Of a stretch of 32,306 bases of DNA, positions 21,635-30,181 are shown piece by piece. The stretch is taken from contig MGTU01000006.1 in NCBI GenBank assembly GCA_001799615.1, forward strand, positions 1 to 32,306, given 5' to 3'. The notes under the pieces are model-generated. The model saw only the letters and a list, made by a program, of their open reading frames with translations, made no database searches and was not told the origin of the DNA. The translations under genes were made by a program, and so were the position numbers. Numbering within the stretch: the first letter of the stretch is position 1; each line of letters starts with the position of its first letter. This stretch comes from Elusimicrobia bacterium GWA2_61_42 (GTDB lineage Bacteria; Elusimicrobiota; Elusimicrobia; Elusimicrobiales; UBA9959).

Positions 21635-22184
21635 TTTTCTCCCCCGCAGGACCGAATTCCAGGCGCAGCGCGCCCCTGTCCAGCGCCAGCGCCCACCAAA
21701 GGCACAGGCTGCCCCCCAGCAGGGAGAGCACGCGCGCGAAAAAGGCGGCGGCTTTTACGGCCGCGTTGAATTCCGGGGCCAGCGGCACGCCGTTATAGTA
21801 CAGCGGGCGCGGGACGGCCAGCCAGGGGAACAGCAGCAGCAGCAGGGCGGCCGCGCTGAGCAGGTAAAGCATCCAGACCGCGCCGCGCCTGGCCCATTCT
21901 TTGCGCAGCCACACGCCGAGCGCCAGCGCTAAAGCCGAAAGCCAGAACACCAGGGCGAAAGCGAAAGCGGCGCGCATGTTGCGCGTCAGCAGGCCGGCCA
22001 GCGGCGGCATCTGCACCGGCAGGGTGGCGCGGGCCAGGCCCAGGTAGAAAGCGGGGGTGGAGAAGACGTCCAGCAGGGTAAAAAGGTCGCGCGCGCCCTT
22101 CAGGGCCATCAGCCCGGAAACGCCCGCCGCGCCCAGCGCCGCGGCGGACAGCGCCTTTGATCTTCCCTCGGGGAACAGCTTCAT
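21621..22184 (-). CDS. Multi-pass membrane protein heading the CHxA operon
   Basis: A protein of about 187 residues with four or five hydrophobic segments (SAAALGAAGVSGLMAL, ATLPVQMPPLAGLL region, AAFAFALVFWLSALALALGVWL, AVWMLYLLSAAALLLLLFPWLAV, VLSLLGGSLCLWWALAL) and a charged C-terminus. A perfect TATAAT -10 (minus strand, 22196-22201) lies so close to the start that the transcript would be nearly leaderless. An in-frame TTG at 22190 could also serve as start. It overlaps the DUF2207-like gene by 14 nt, so it belongs to the same operon. No family recognised; a membrane partner of the repeat-tailed protein is likely. Confidence 0.72.
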   Translation of the reverse strand: MKLFPEGRSKALSAAALGAAGVSGLMALKGARDLFTLLDVFSTPAFYLGLARATLPVQMPPLAGLLTRNMRAAFAFALVFWLSALALALGVWLRKEWARRGAVWMLYLLSAAALLLLLFPWLAVPRPLYYNGVPLAPEFNAAVKAAAFFARVLSLLGGSLCLWWALALDRGALRLEFGPAGEKNEKN

Positions 22185-22290
22185 ATTCAAGTCTGATTAT
22201 ATAACTTTTAAAAGCTTCGCCGGCTTCGCTTCGCGGCCCGGCGGGCAGCGCGGGGTTTACCCGCCGCCCCAAAAATTATTTAATTGAGGA

Positions 22291-22308
22291 AAGGCCCGTG
22301 CGGGCCTT
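22291..22308 (+). promoter_or_regulatory. Hairpin in the ACT-gene leader
   Basis: A perfect 8-bp stem AAGGCCCG-TG-CGGGCCTT lies 25 nt ahead of the ACT-protein ATG, with no T-run after it. It may influence translation; otherwise the 22185-22332 intergenic region shows only A/T-rich stretches. Confidence 0.3.
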
Positions 22309-22332
22309 ATCCAGCCGGCAGCGGGAGCTTTT

Positions 22333-22743
22333 ATGCCAGTAAAACTTATCAGGCAATACACCGTGTTCCTTCCCAACGTCCCGGGCGCGCTCTCCAAGTT
22401 CATAGAGCTGTTCGCCAACGAGGGCGTCAACATTATAGGCATAGCCTCGGAGATCCGCGACGATTCCGGCGTGGTGCGCGTGGCCGTGGACGCCGAGCGC
22501 AAGGTCAGCCATATTCTTACCGGGGCCGGCTTCACCACCATCGAGACCTCCATGATCTCGCTGGAGCTGCCCGACAAGCCCGGCCAGCTGCTGCGCCTGG
22601 CCAAAGTGCTGGGCGAGAACAACATCAATATCACCACCGTCTACGGCACGTCCTTCGGCGGGGCCAGCGGCCGCCTGCTCCTCAACGTTTCGGACGCCGA
22701 CCGGGCGCTGGGCGTGCTCAAAGCGGAGATGGGCATAAAGTAA
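22333..22743 (+). CDS. Tandem ACT-domain protein
   Basis: A 136-residue protein of two ACT domains: residues 5-65 (YTVFLPNVPGALSKFIELFANEGVNIIGIASE) and about 72-136 (LELPDKPGQLLRLAKVLGENNINITTVYGTSF). ACT domains bind amino acids and regulate metabolism. Stand-alone double-ACT proteins of this length are common and often linked to amino-acid metabolism control, but the ligand cannot be read here. It is the only gene on the plus strand right of the σ54 locus. SD GGGAG; a bidirectional terminator follows. Confidence 0.88.
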   Translation: MPVKLIRQYTVFLPNVPGALSKFIELFANEGVNIIGIASEIRDDSGVVRVAVDAERKVSHILTGAGFTTIETSMISLELPDKPGQLLRLAKVLGENNINITTVYGTSFGGASGRLLLNVSDADRALGVLKAEMGIK

Positions 22744-22758
22744 CCCGCATTCCGGGCA

Positions 22759-22793
22759 AAAAAAACCGCCGGGCTTCCCCGGCGGCTTTTTTT
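22759..22793 (+). terminator. Bidirectional terminator between ACT gene and pilT
   Basis: An 8-bp stem CCGCCGGG/CCCGGCGG (22766-22773 with 22778-22785), flanked by A7 on the left and T7 on the right, so it can end transcripts from both converging genes. Confidence 0.9.
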
Positions 22794-22806
22794 ATCTCTT
22801 TGGCCG

Positions 22807-23919
22807 TCAGGGCTGCGGCTGGCCGGTTTTCTGGGCGATGAGCATCGACATCAGCCGTTTCACGTCCTCAGGGGACAGCGCCTTCGTCAGCGCGTCCTGC
22901 ATCCTGACCTTGCCCGCGGCGGCCAGCGCGGCCAGGTCCTGGTCCATCGTCATCATGCCGAATTTTTTCCCCGCTTCGAGCGCGCTGTAGATCATGTGGG
23001 ATTTATTCTCCCTTATCATGTTCCCTATGGCGCTGGTCAGGGTCATGAACTCCCTGGCCGCCACCCGCCCCTGACCGGTGACGCCCGGCAGCAGGACCTG
23101 CGCGATCACGGCCTGCAGGGTAAGCGAAAGCTGGGTCCTGATCTGTTCCTGCTGCCCCGGCGGGAAAACGTCTATCATGCGGGCCACGCTGGAGGCGCAA
23201 TCCTGCGTATGGAGGGTGGCAAAGCACAAATGCCCGGTTTCTGCCGCCGTCACCGCCAGCTGGATGGTCTCCAGGTCCCGCATTTCGCCCACCATGATAA
23301 CGTCCGGGGCTTCCCTGAGCGCCCGGCGCAGCGCTTCCTTGAAGGACTTGGTGTGCTGCCCCACTTCCCGCTGCATGATCAGGGAATTCTTGCACTCGTA
23401 TACGAATTCTATGGGGTCTTCGATCGTGATGATGCTTTTACGGTACTTCTGGTTTATCCGCTCCATCAGGCTGGCGAGCGTGGTGGATTTGCCCGAGCCC
23501 GTGGGCCCCGTCACGATGACCAGCCCGCGCGGCAGATCCGTCACCGCGATCATTTCCGGGGTAAGCCCCAGCGCCTCGGGTTCGGGGATCTGCGCCGGGA
23601 TCACGCGGTACACCGCCGCCAGGCCGCTGCGCTGCGTAAGCACGTTCACGCGGAAGCGGGACACGTTCTGGATCGAAAGCGAGTAGTCCAGTTCCCAGTC
23701 CGCCTCGAAGCGGGCGCGCAGGTTCCCCTGCATGCCGGAATAGATCAGCGCCTGGCATTGCTCGGCCGGCAGCGGCGGCAGGCCCTGTATGGGCGCGACC
23801 TGGCCGTTCACCCTGGCCATCGGCGGTTTGCCCGACATCAGGATAATATCGCTGGCGCCCAGGGCGGCGCCGGTCTGCAGCACCGTCCCCAGGTCGAAAA
23901 CAATTTGAGCTTCAGCCAT
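22807..23919 (-). CDS. pilT: Type IV pilus retraction ATPase PilT
   Basis: A 370-residue hexameric ATPase. The N-terminal PAS-like domain is followed by the RecA-like core with Walker A GPTGSGKSTT (about 137), the Asp box IITIEDPIEF, Walker B DVIMVGEMRDLET and the His box HLCFATLHT. The C-terminal AIxNxIRE motif needed for retraction is present as AIGNMIRE, which separates it from the assembly ATPase PilB. It powers pilus retraction, twitching motility and DNA uptake in species where tested. The cNMP-binding gene ends 57 nt upstream and ettA lies beyond it, so it may be the last gene of a longer transcript. Confidence 0.95.
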   Translation of the reverse strand: MAEAQIVFDLGTVLQTGAALGASDIILMSGKPPMARVNGQVAPIQGLPPLPAEQCQALIYSGMQGNLRARFEADWELDYSLSIQNVSRFRVNVLTQRSGLAAVYRVIPAQIPEPEALGLTPEMIAVTDLPRGLVIVTGPTGSGKSTTLASLMERINQKYRKSIITIEDPIEFVYECKNSLIMQREVGQHTKSFKEALRRALREAPDVIMVGEMRDLETIQLAVTAAETGHLCFATLHTQDCASSVARMIDVFPPGQQEQIRTQLSLTLQAVIAQVLLPGVTGQGRVAAREFMTLTSAIGNMIRENKSHMIYSALEAGKKFGMMTMDQDLAALAAAGKVRMQDALTKALSPEDVKRLMSMLIAQKTGQPQP

Positions 23920-23976
23920 TTGTGCCTCCCCGCTCCGGTTTTAAACCGTCACGGCGCGGTTTGTCCGCGCCCCGGT

Positions 23977-24885
23977 TCATTGCTCTCCCCACCTGCCCTG
24001 GCTCTGCTTTAAAGCCCTGCCCAGCAGGACGTTCTCACGCGCTTTACGGATATTATCCACTATCGCGTTGGAAAGGAAAGCCAGCGTGCCCAGCCTTATC
24101 TCCGCGGAACTCTTCTCCCCCCCCGCGGGGGGCTTTGCCGCGGTAAAGACGATAAAGCCGTCCGGCCTTGTTTCGCCGGGCAGAACGCAGACGAAGGTCT
24201 TGTCGTCCTGCCAGAAATTCTTTTTATTCCCGGTGACGGTTTCCAGCCCCTGCGGGGGCGCAAAATTTTCGCCTCTTACGGCGGCCAGGTCGAGTGCGGA
24301 GCTGAACTGGTCATAGAGGTAAAAACCGGCCGACCAGCCCGGGCCGAAATGCAGCATGGCCTCTTCAAGCAGGCGGGCCGCGAACTCTTTTTCGCTGCCG
24401 AATTTCGCGAAGGCGAGGGCGCTGACGTCGTAAAGCATCACCAGTTCTCCGGAAGTTCCCGCGAGCCTGGCGCCGACCGCCGCCAGCATCCGGCGCAGCA
24501 GGTCGGAACCGGCCTTTGGCCTGGCGTCGATGAACCCGTTAAGCGCCGCCCCTTCGATCACGGCGAAAACCGTGTCCGAAGCGGCGACGACCCTGGCGGA
24601 CCGGGCAAGCTGGCCGGTGACCACGGCCTCGCCGAAAAAATCACCCGGGCCGAGCTGCGACAGGACCTTGAAGTCCTGTTCGGTTTCGTCCAGCCGCTTT
24701 TCCACCCGGACCGAGCCGGAGAGGAGGAAAAATACGCAATTGGCGGGCGCGTCTTCCCGGACTACGATTTCCTCCGCGGCGGCCGCCCGCTTGGTCATGG
24801 CGCCGCAAAGACCCTCGGCGTCCTCTTTTAGAAAGCCCGAGAATAAAGGCAGCTGGCCGAGTTCCTCGGCTGTAATAGAGCTCAT
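23977..24885 (-). CDS. Cyclic-nucleotide-binding-domain protein with GAF-like C-terminus
   Basis: A 302-residue protein. Residues 10-130 match the CRP-type cyclic-nucleotide-binding beta-roll (LPLFSGFLKEDAEGLCGAM, PANCVFFLLSGSVRVEKR, LGPGDFFGEAVVTGQLARSARVVAASDTVFAVIE). The phosphate-binding cassette is FGEAVVTGQLARSARV. There is no HTH; the C-terminal 150 residues (LFGPGWSAGFYLYDQFSSALDLAAVRGENF-like) resemble a GAF-type domain. It therefore probably senses a nucleotide and acts on proteins rather than DNA. Its place directly before pilT suggests a link to pilus control, but that is inference. SD AAGGAG. Confidence 0.85.
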   Translation of the reverse strand: MSSITAEELGQLPLFSGFLKEDAEGLCGAMTKRAAAAEEIVVREDAPANCVFFLLSGSVRVEKRLDETEQDFKVLSQLGPGDFFGEAVVTGQLARSARVVAASDTVFAVIEGAALNGFIDARPKAGSDLLRRMLAAVGARLAGTSGELVMLYDVSALAFAKFGSEKEFAARLLEEAMLHFGPGWSAGFYLYDQFSSALDLAAVRGENFAPPQGLETVTGNKKNFWQDDKTFVCVLPGETRPDGFIVFTAAKPPAGGEKSSAEIRLGTLAFLSNAIVDNIRKARENVLLGRALKQSQGRWGEQ

Positions 24886-24912
24886 CGCGGTTTCTCCTTG
24901 CCGGCGCTCTCT

Positions 24913-26604
24913 CTACGGCCGGGTCAGCTTCTTGTACCTTATGCGGTGCGGGGTGTCGGCGGCGTTGCCCAGGCGGGCGTGCCTGTCGGCCTCGTATTCC
25001 GAAAAGTTGCCTTCGAACCAGGCGACCTTGCTGTCGCCCTCGAAAGCCATGATGTGCGTGGCCACGCGGTCCAGGAACCAGCGGTCGTGGCTGATGATCA
25101 CGGCGCAGCCGCCGAAGTTCTCCAGCGCCTCCTCAAGGGCGCGCATGGTGTTGACGTCCAGGTCGTTGGTCGGCTCGTCCAGCAGCAGCACGTTGCCGCC
25201 TTCCTTGAGCATCACGGCCAGGTGCACGCGGTTGCGCTCGCCGCCCGAGAGGTTCTCCACCTTCTTCTGCTGGTCCTGCCCGCTGAAGTTGAAGCGCGCC
25301 ACGTAGGCGCGGGAATTCACTTCCATCTTGCCCAGCTTCACCAGGTCCATGCCGCCCGAGATGACTTCCCAGACGTTCTTGGCCGGGTCCAGGGTGGAGC
25401 GGTGCTGGTCGGAGTAGGACAGCTGCACGCTCTCGCCGACGCGGAATTCGCCGGAATCCGGCTTCTCCTCGCCGGTTATCATCTTGAACAGCGTGGTCTT
25501 GCCGGCGCCGTTGGGCCCGATGATCCCGACGATGCCGCCGGGCGGCAGGGAAAAATTCATATTCTCCATCAGGACCTTGTCGCCGTACGCCTTGCAGACG
25601 TTCTTGGCTTCCACGACGAGGTTGCCCAGGCGCTGGCCCGGCGGGATGAAGATCTCCAGGTCCTTGGCCAGTTTCTCGCCGCTCTCGCCCAGCAGGGTCT
25701 CGTAGGCGGTGATGCGGGCTTTGGACTTGGCCTGGCGGGCCTTGGGGGACATGCGCACCCACTCGAGTTCCCGCTTCAGCGTCTTCTGGCGGTCGCTCTC
25801 GGATTTCTCCTCCTGCCGCAGGCGCTCGCCCTTCTGCTCCAGCCACGAAGAGTAATTGCCCTTCCAGGGGATGCCCTGGCCGCGGTCCAGCTCCAGGATC
25901 CAGCCGGCCACGTTGTCCAGGAAATAGCGGTCGTGCGTCACGGCGATGATGGTGCCCTTGTATTCCTTAAGGTGATGTTCCAGCCAGGCCACGGCCTCGG
26001 CGTCCAGGTGGTTGGTGGGTTCGTCCAGCAGCAGGATGTCCGGTTCCTGCAGCAGCAGCCGGCACAGGGCCACGCGGCGCTTTTCGCCGCCGGAGATATT
26101 CTTTACCAGCGTGTCGGGGGCCGGGCAGCCCAGCGCGTCCATGGCCAGTTCAAGGCGGGAGTCTATGTCCCAGGCGTTCAGGGCGTCTATCTTTTCCTGT
26201 ACCTTGGACTGCCGTTCTATCAGCGCGTTCATCTTGGCGTCGTCCATGGGCTCGGCCAGCTTGTCGCTGATCTCGTTATATTCCTTCAGCGCGGCCATGG
26301 CCTCGGGCAGCCCCTCTTCGGCCACCTGGCGCACGGTCTTGGTCTCGTCCAGCTTCGGCTCCTGTTCCAGCATGCCCACGCTGTGGCCCGGGGAAAGCAC
26401 GGTCTCGCCCCTGAAATCCGTGTCTATGCCGGCCAGGATGCGCAGCAGCGAGCTCTTGCCCGAGCCGTTCAGCCCCAGCACGCCGATCTTGGCGCCGTAA
26501 AAATAGGAAAGGTAGATGTCCTTGAGCACGGCTTTCTTGTCGTAGACCTTGCTCACGTTCACCATCGAGTAGATCACTTTGTTGTCAGCTTTTTTTTCAG
26601 CCAT
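24913..26604 (-). CDS. ettA: Energy-dependent translational throttle protein EttA (ABC-F)
   Basis: A 563-residue cytoplasmic ABC-F protein with two ATPase domains and no membrane segment. The first has GLNGSGKSSLL, LSGGEKRRVALC and LLLDEPTNHLD. The linker (about 245-320) holds the charged P-site tRNA interaction motif region and WVRMSPKARQAKSKARI. The second has GPNGAGKTTLF, LSGGERNRVHLA and LLLDEPTNDLD. EttA binds the ribosomal E site and gates the first elongation step in response to ATP/ADP. Length and motif set match EttA closely. SD AAGGAAA; it is 20 nt downstream of the protease-like gene at 26625. Confidence 0.95.
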   Translation of the reverse strand: MAEKKADNKVIYSMVNVSKVYDKKAVLKDIYLSYFYGAKIGVLGLNGSGKSSLLRILAGIDTDFRGETVLSPGHSVGMLEQEPKLDETKTVRQVAEEGLPEAMAALKEYNEISDKLAEPMDDAKMNALIERQSKVQEKIDALNAWDIDSRLELAMDALGCPAPDTLVKNISGGEKRRVALCRLLLQEPDILLLDEPTNHLDAEAVAWLEHHLKEYKGTIIAVTHDRYFLDNVAGWILELDRGQGIPWKGNYSSWLEQKGERLRQEEKSESDRQKTLKRELEWVRMSPKARQAKSKARITAYETLLGESGEKLAKDLEIFIPPGQRLGNLVVEAKNVCKAYGDKVLMENMNFSLPPGGIVGIIGPNGAGKTTLFKMITGEEKPDSGEFRVGESVQLSYSDQHRSTLDPAKNVWEVISGGMDLVKLGKMEVNSRAYVARFNFSGQDQQKKVENLSGGERNRVHLAVMLKEGGNVLLLDEPTNDLDVNTMRALEEALENFGGCAVIISHDRWFLDRVATHIMAFEGDSKVAWFEGNFSEYEADRHARLGNAADTPHRIRYKKLTRP

Positions 26605-26624
26605 TGTGTTTTCCTTGGTTTCGC

Positions 26625-27383
26625 TTATCTCGCCGCTTTTATTACGGCGTAGCCGCCGTGCCCGAAATTTTTGGTCTTAACGGCCATCGCTTTGAAGACC
26701 TGGACGTCGGCCGCCCAATAGGGTTCGTACCAGCGCCGGTCCACGTCCAGCACCAGGACGCGGCGGGTCTTCTCGTCGTAGGCGCCCACCGGGGAAACGT
26801 GGGGAGAAGGCCCGCCCGGGGCGCCGGTCAGCGCGTCCTGCGCGAAATGCAGCAGCATGACGTCCCGGGGATCGCGCTCGTTGGAAGAAAGGGCTTTCCT
26901 GAAATTCTCCAGCGCCAGCCCCGTGCGGCTGCTGACCTCCACCGCGGTCACCGCGGCCCCGGCGGCGCCGTAGGCGGCGGCGGCTTCTTTGAGCCCGGCT
27001 GCCAGCTGGGCGAGGGTCAGCCCGTGCCGCCCGTCCAGCCCGGCTTCGCTGGTCAGCTCCTTCCATTTGAGCTTCGAGATCTTTTCCGTCAGCGCGTCCT
27101 CGGTTATATTCTCGTCCTGGTCGCCGCGCTGGCGGCGCGAGTTAAGCAGCGCGTTAAGCGCCATGGCCGCCGAGGCGGAGGTGCAGGAATAATCGTTCTT
27201 CTGCGCCGCGTAAAAAGAGGAGAGGTTCCAGTAATCGTAAGCCGGGTGCGCCGGGCTCCGGAAATAGGAGTTATCCGTGGACAGCGGCACGGCGAGGGCC
27301 CCGTCCGCCGGGGCGTATTTAACCTGCTGCGCGCCGGCGGCGGCGGCCAGGTTCAAAAGAAAAAAGACGGCCAGGCTTTTCAT
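26625..27383 (-). CDS. Exported phytochelatin-synthase-like cysteine protease
   Basis: A 252-residue protein with a Sec signal (MKSLAVFFLLNLAAAAGA). The mature part resembles the catalytic domain of the phytochelatin synthase family (papain-like fold): the nucleophile in YSCTSASAAMALNALL (Cys about residue 67), the catalytic His in HVSPVGAYDEKTRRVLVLDVDRRWYEPYWA, and Asp in that same VLDVD segment. Bacterial members usually lack the Cys-rich C-terminal domain, as here, and act on glutathione rather than making long phytochelatins. The signal peptide would place it in the periplasm. ATG is one base after the MFS stop, so it is co-transcribed with MFS and MarC-type genes. Confidence 0.82.
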   Translation of the reverse strand: MKSLAVFFLLNLAAAAGAQQVKYAPADGALAVPLSTDNSYFRSPAHPAYDYWNLSSFYAAQKNDYSCTSASAAMALNALLNSRRQRGDQDENITEDALTEKISKLKWKELTSEAGLDGRHGLTLAQLAAGLKEAAAAYGAAGAAVTAVEVSSRTGLALENFRKALSSNERDPRDVMLLHFAQDALTGAPGGPSPHVSPVGAYDEKTRRVLVLDVDRRWYEPYWAADVQVFKAMAVKTKNFGHGGYAVIKAAR

Positions 27384-27384
27384 A

Positions 27385-28596
27385 TCAGTCGGGCTGCGCG
27401 GGCTCCGGGGTTAAAGGCGCCGGCCCGCGGCGGCGGCCGTCGTCCACGGCCAGCGCGGCGAAGAAGCCGGCCACTGAAAGCAGCGAGGCCGCCAGGAACA
27501 CCGCCTGGTAGCCGTAGGCCGCCCACAGCAGGCCGCCCACGGCCGGGATGCTCATGGAAACCGCGTGGTCCATGGTGACGCCCAGCGATACCGTGGGCGC
27601 TATGTCGGATTTCTGCTCGGCGATCTTATTGAGATAGGTGGTGCGCGCTATGCGCGTGGCGAACATCAGGCTGTCCAGGATAAACAGCGAGTAAAGCACC
27701 GGCTTGAAAGTGGAGAAAGCGAAGCCGCCGCAGATCACCAGCAGGATCAGCGCGTCCGCGATGAACATCTTCCTTTCGCCTATTTTATCCGTCAGCGCGC
27801 CGAAGGCCTGCCTGAACACCACGCCCAGGAAATAAGAGACCAGCGCCAGGGCGGCCATGAGCGCCGGGCTGGCGCCGTACACCGTGACCAGCACCCAGGG
27901 CCCGAAGGTCAGGAAGATCTGCTTGCGCGCTCCGAAGAGAATGTTGAGGATGTAAAAGTTCCTGTACTTCCACCTGAAAACAAAACGCTTGCCGCCGGGC
28001 GCCGAGTCCTCCGCCGCCGCCTTCATCCGCGAGAACAGGTAGGCAGACATCAGCGAAGCGGCCGCCGCCGCCAGGAAAGCGATCTGGTAAAGCCTGGGGC
28101 CGGCCGTTTTAGCGAGTATCCAGACCAGCCCCGCGCCGGCTATGGCGGCAAAGTTGGTCATGCCGCTTATCTGCCCCAGCCGGCGCCCGTGGCCGCCTTC
28201 TTTGGCGAAGCGCAGGCCCATCACGCTCTCCACCGTCATGAACAGGTGCCCGCCGGTGCTCCACAGCAGCATCCACACCAGCATCAGGTTATAGGTCGGC
28301 GACAGGAAAGCCAGGCCGGCCACGCCGACCGCGGTCAGCAGGCTGGTGATGACCGCCCACTGCCGCACCGGCAGCGCGGCCAGCAGGCCGGTGATGAAGA
28401 TCAGCATGAAGCCCGGGAATTCCCTGGGAAATTCCAGGAAGCCGCGCGCGTCGGCCGACATGCGGAAGGAATCGTTCAGATAATTATTGAACGCGGAGGA
28501 GATGATGCCGGAATTTATGCCGAGGAAGAAAACCCCGAACAGGAAAGCCTTGAAGGCGGGGTCGGCGTTGCGCCAGCGGCTGAGCAGGTTGTTCAT
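27385..28596 (-). CDS. Major facilitator superfamily transporter
   Basis: A 403-residue protein with about twelve transmembrane helices in two six-helix halves and a hydrophilic central loop (RMKAAAEDSAPGGKRFVFRWKYRN, about 205-228). The segment FGALTDKIGERKMFIADALILL at the start of the second half matches the MFS loop motif. Substrate cannot be predicted. It is tightly coupled to the exported cysteine-protease gene (1 nt gap) and lies 18 nt behind the MarC-type gene, suggesting a metal, glutathione or efflux-related operon, though this is only context. Confidence 0.85.
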   Translation of the reverse strand: MNNLLSRWRNADPAFKAFLFGVFFLGINSGIISSAFNNYLNDSFRMSADARGFLEFPREFPGFMLIFITGLLAALPVRQWAVITSLLTAVGVAGLAFLSPTYNLMLVWMLLWSTGGHLFMTVESVMGLRFAKEGGHGRRLGQISGMTNFAAIAGAGLVWILAKTAGPRLYQIAFLAAAAASLMSAYLFSRMKAAAEDSAPGGKRFVFRWKYRNFYILNILFGARKQIFLTFGPWVLVTVYGASPALMAALALVSYFLGVVFRQAFGALTDKIGERKMFIADALILLVICGGFAFSTFKPVLYSLFILDSLMFATRIARTTYLNKIAEQKSDIAPTVSLGVTMDHAVSMSIPAVGGLLWAAYGYQAVFLAASLLSVAGFFAALAVDDGRRRGPAPLTPEPAQPD

Positions 28597-28614
28597 AGAA
28601 GTCGCGAACCGCCT

Positions 28615-29217
28615 TTAGCCTACCAGGAATTTTTTAAGCCCCGTCATTATCATCTGCACGGAAATGGTCACCAGGATCATGCCCATCAGCTTTTCCATCG
28701 CCAGCAGGCCGCGCTCCCCGAGGATCTTGGAAAGCTTCCCGGCGAAGCTGAGGATAAAGATATTGATCACCCAGGCCGTGGCCACTACGCCCAGCGACAC
28801 GCCCCAGGCCCCGGGGTCCTTCATGGAAAAAATAAGGATAGTGGTCAGCGTGGAGGGCCCGGCCACCAGCGGGATAGCCAGCGGCACGATGAACGGCTCG
28901 CCGCCCGGGTTTTCGGCGAAGGCGGAGTGGTGCGTGGGGAAGATCATCTGGATGGCTATCAGGAACAGCACTATGCCGCCGCCCACGCTGAGGGCCACCA
29001 TGTCCAGCGCGAGGAAACCGAGGATATACTTGCCGAAGAAGAGGAAGAAAACCATTATTCCGAGGGCGATGAACAGCTCGCGCGTGACCACGGCGCGGCG
29101 GCGCTCCTCGGGCACCCCTTTAAGGGCCGTCATGAACAGCGGGATGTTGCCCAGCGGGTCCATTACCAGCGTAAGCGTGAAAACGGTTGAGATAAAAAGC
29201 GTCAGGTCCATACCCAT
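28615..29217 (-). CDS. MarC/YhgN-family integral membrane protein
   Basis: A 200-residue protein with six transmembrane segments of the MarC family (UPF0056). Typical sequences are LTLVMDPLGNIPLFMTAL near the start, IVLFLIAIQMIFP and PLAIPLVAGPSTLTTILIFS in the middle. The family's function is not established; the old link of MarC to antibiotic resistance was withdrawn. ATG codons at 29217 and 29211 are both possible, with no strong SD for either. First gene of the MarC-MFS-protease-ettA run. Confidence 0.88.
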   Translation of the reverse strand: MGMDLTLFISTVFTLTLVMDPLGNIPLFMTALKGVPEERRRAVVTRELFIALGIMVFFLFFGKYILGFLALDMVALSVGGGIVLFLIAIQMIFPTHHSAFAENPGGEPFIVPLAIPLVAGPSTLTTILIFSMKDPGAWGVSLGVVATAWVINIFILSFAGKLSKILGERGLLAMEKLMGMILVTISVQMIMTGLKKFLVG

Positions 29218-29224
29218 ATTTTAG

Positions 29225-29260
29225 CAAAAGCGGCCGGGGAGGTTGACCTCTCCCGGCCAC
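29225..29260 (-). terminator. Terminator after the cysteine hydrolase gene
   Basis: Stem GGCCGGG-AGG / CCT-CCCGGCC (29233-29259) with one bulge, followed on the minus strand by GCTTTTGC. The gyrA terminator at 31243 has a very similar GGCCGGGGAGG arm. Confidence 0.7.
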
Positions 29261-29268
29261 TATTAGAA

Positions 29269-29358
29269 TTTGCAGGAAACATAAGCGCGGTTATCTACAG
29301 TTTCCCCCGATTCTTTCCCTTTTCCCGAGCGCGTTTTGCGGCATACAACTGCCTGTCA
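29269..29358. repeat. Imperfect direct repeat, copy 1
   Basis: The last coding bases and 3' flank of the cysteine hydrolase gene recur at 31088-31178 with scattered differences (shared runs include GCGGTTATCTACA and GATTCTTTCCC and GCGCGTTTTGCGGC). Confidence 0.8.
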
Positions 29359-29960
29359 GCCACAGGCTTGTATGTGGGGGTCAGAAGGCAAGCCGAAATG
29401 GGGTTCTGTTTTATGTAATCGCCGGTCTTTATGCCGATGCCGAGGGAGTGGAAATATCCGGAGAAGAACTTCACGCTTTCCTTGGTGGTGTCCATAACGG
29501 CGTCGGTCACCACTTTGGACGGGATATCGTGGTTATAGCAATCCAGGCTGGTGTTTATTACGCACATGCCCGCCACCTGGCCGGTTATATAGACTTCCGT
29601 GACCTTGTTCTTCCGGATGAACTCCGCGAGGCCGGTGCGGTGAAAAGCGCTGAACCGTGTTTTCTTCAGGACCGTCTCGCCCTTAACCGGCGCAAGCTCC
29701 GGGATGATCCCGGCCTCCCTTGAACCCTCAACGTTCCAGGCCTTCTTCGCCTCCAGCCCTATAGTTGAGCCGTCTTTCTTATGAACGATAGCGGCGAAGG
29801 CCACCAGGTCATCGTTTTGCCTGAAAATCTCCCTCAAGGCGTTGATATTCCTTACCACTTTCTCCCTGGCGGGATAGAGTTTCTTGAACATGTCGAAAAA
29901 CCCGTTCTGCATGTCTATAATGAGAAGCAGTTTTCTGGCAGGTGCCGGCCTATGGCGCAT
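29295..29960 (-). CDS. Isochorismatase-family cysteine hydrolase
   Basis: A 221-residue protein of the isochorismatase-like (nicotinamidase/N-carbamoylsarcosine amidohydrolase) fold. The catalytic triad is visible: Asp in LLLIIDMQNGFF, Lys in VLKKTRFSAF and Cys in TGQVAGMCVINTSLD; a cis-peptide-like GQVAG replaces the common GLATD. The exact substrate is unknown. I chose ATG 29960 with SD GAAGGAAAA; a longer frame to 30005 would need TTG. The basic tail (AAKRAREKGKNRG) is the part duplicated at 31130-31178. It appears monocistronic, with a terminator at 29225. Confidence 0.85.
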   Translation of the reverse strand: MRHRPAPARKLLLIIDMQNGFFDMFKKLYPAREKVVRNINALREIFRQNDDLVAFAAIVHKKDGSTIGLEAKKAWNVEGSREAGIIPELAPVKGETVLKKTRFSAFHRTGLAEFIRKNKVTEVYITGQVAGMCVINTSLDCYNHDIPSKVVTDAVMDTTKESVKFFSGYFHSLGIGIKTGDYIKQNPISACLLTPTYKPVADRQLYAAKRAREKGKNRGKL

Positions 29961-30181
29961 ATTTTTCCTTCGGATGAGATCTCTCCCTTTAAATATACCA
30001 AACAAAAGTCCGGGGGAACTAACGATTTCTGCGCTTATGTTTTCCGCAATTTATGCGCGGCACCGGCGGGTTTGACTCTCGCCTTCCTGGCAGGGGCTGG
30101 TGCGGGGTGGACTACACTATCCTGCGCCGCTCATGGACACAATTTGCGGCTGGACCGGCAGCCGGCAAATTTTCGGAGCCG

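Noticed and set aside
24898..26652. Open frame of 584 codons on the plus strand opposite ettA
   Set aside because: It covers all ABC-F motifs on the other strand; the translation is rich in His, Gln and Leu with no family resemblance.
29295..30005. Longer hydrolase starting at 30005
   Set aside because: This would need a TTG codon with no ribosome binding site, whereas the ATG at 29960 has GAAGGAAAA at good distance.
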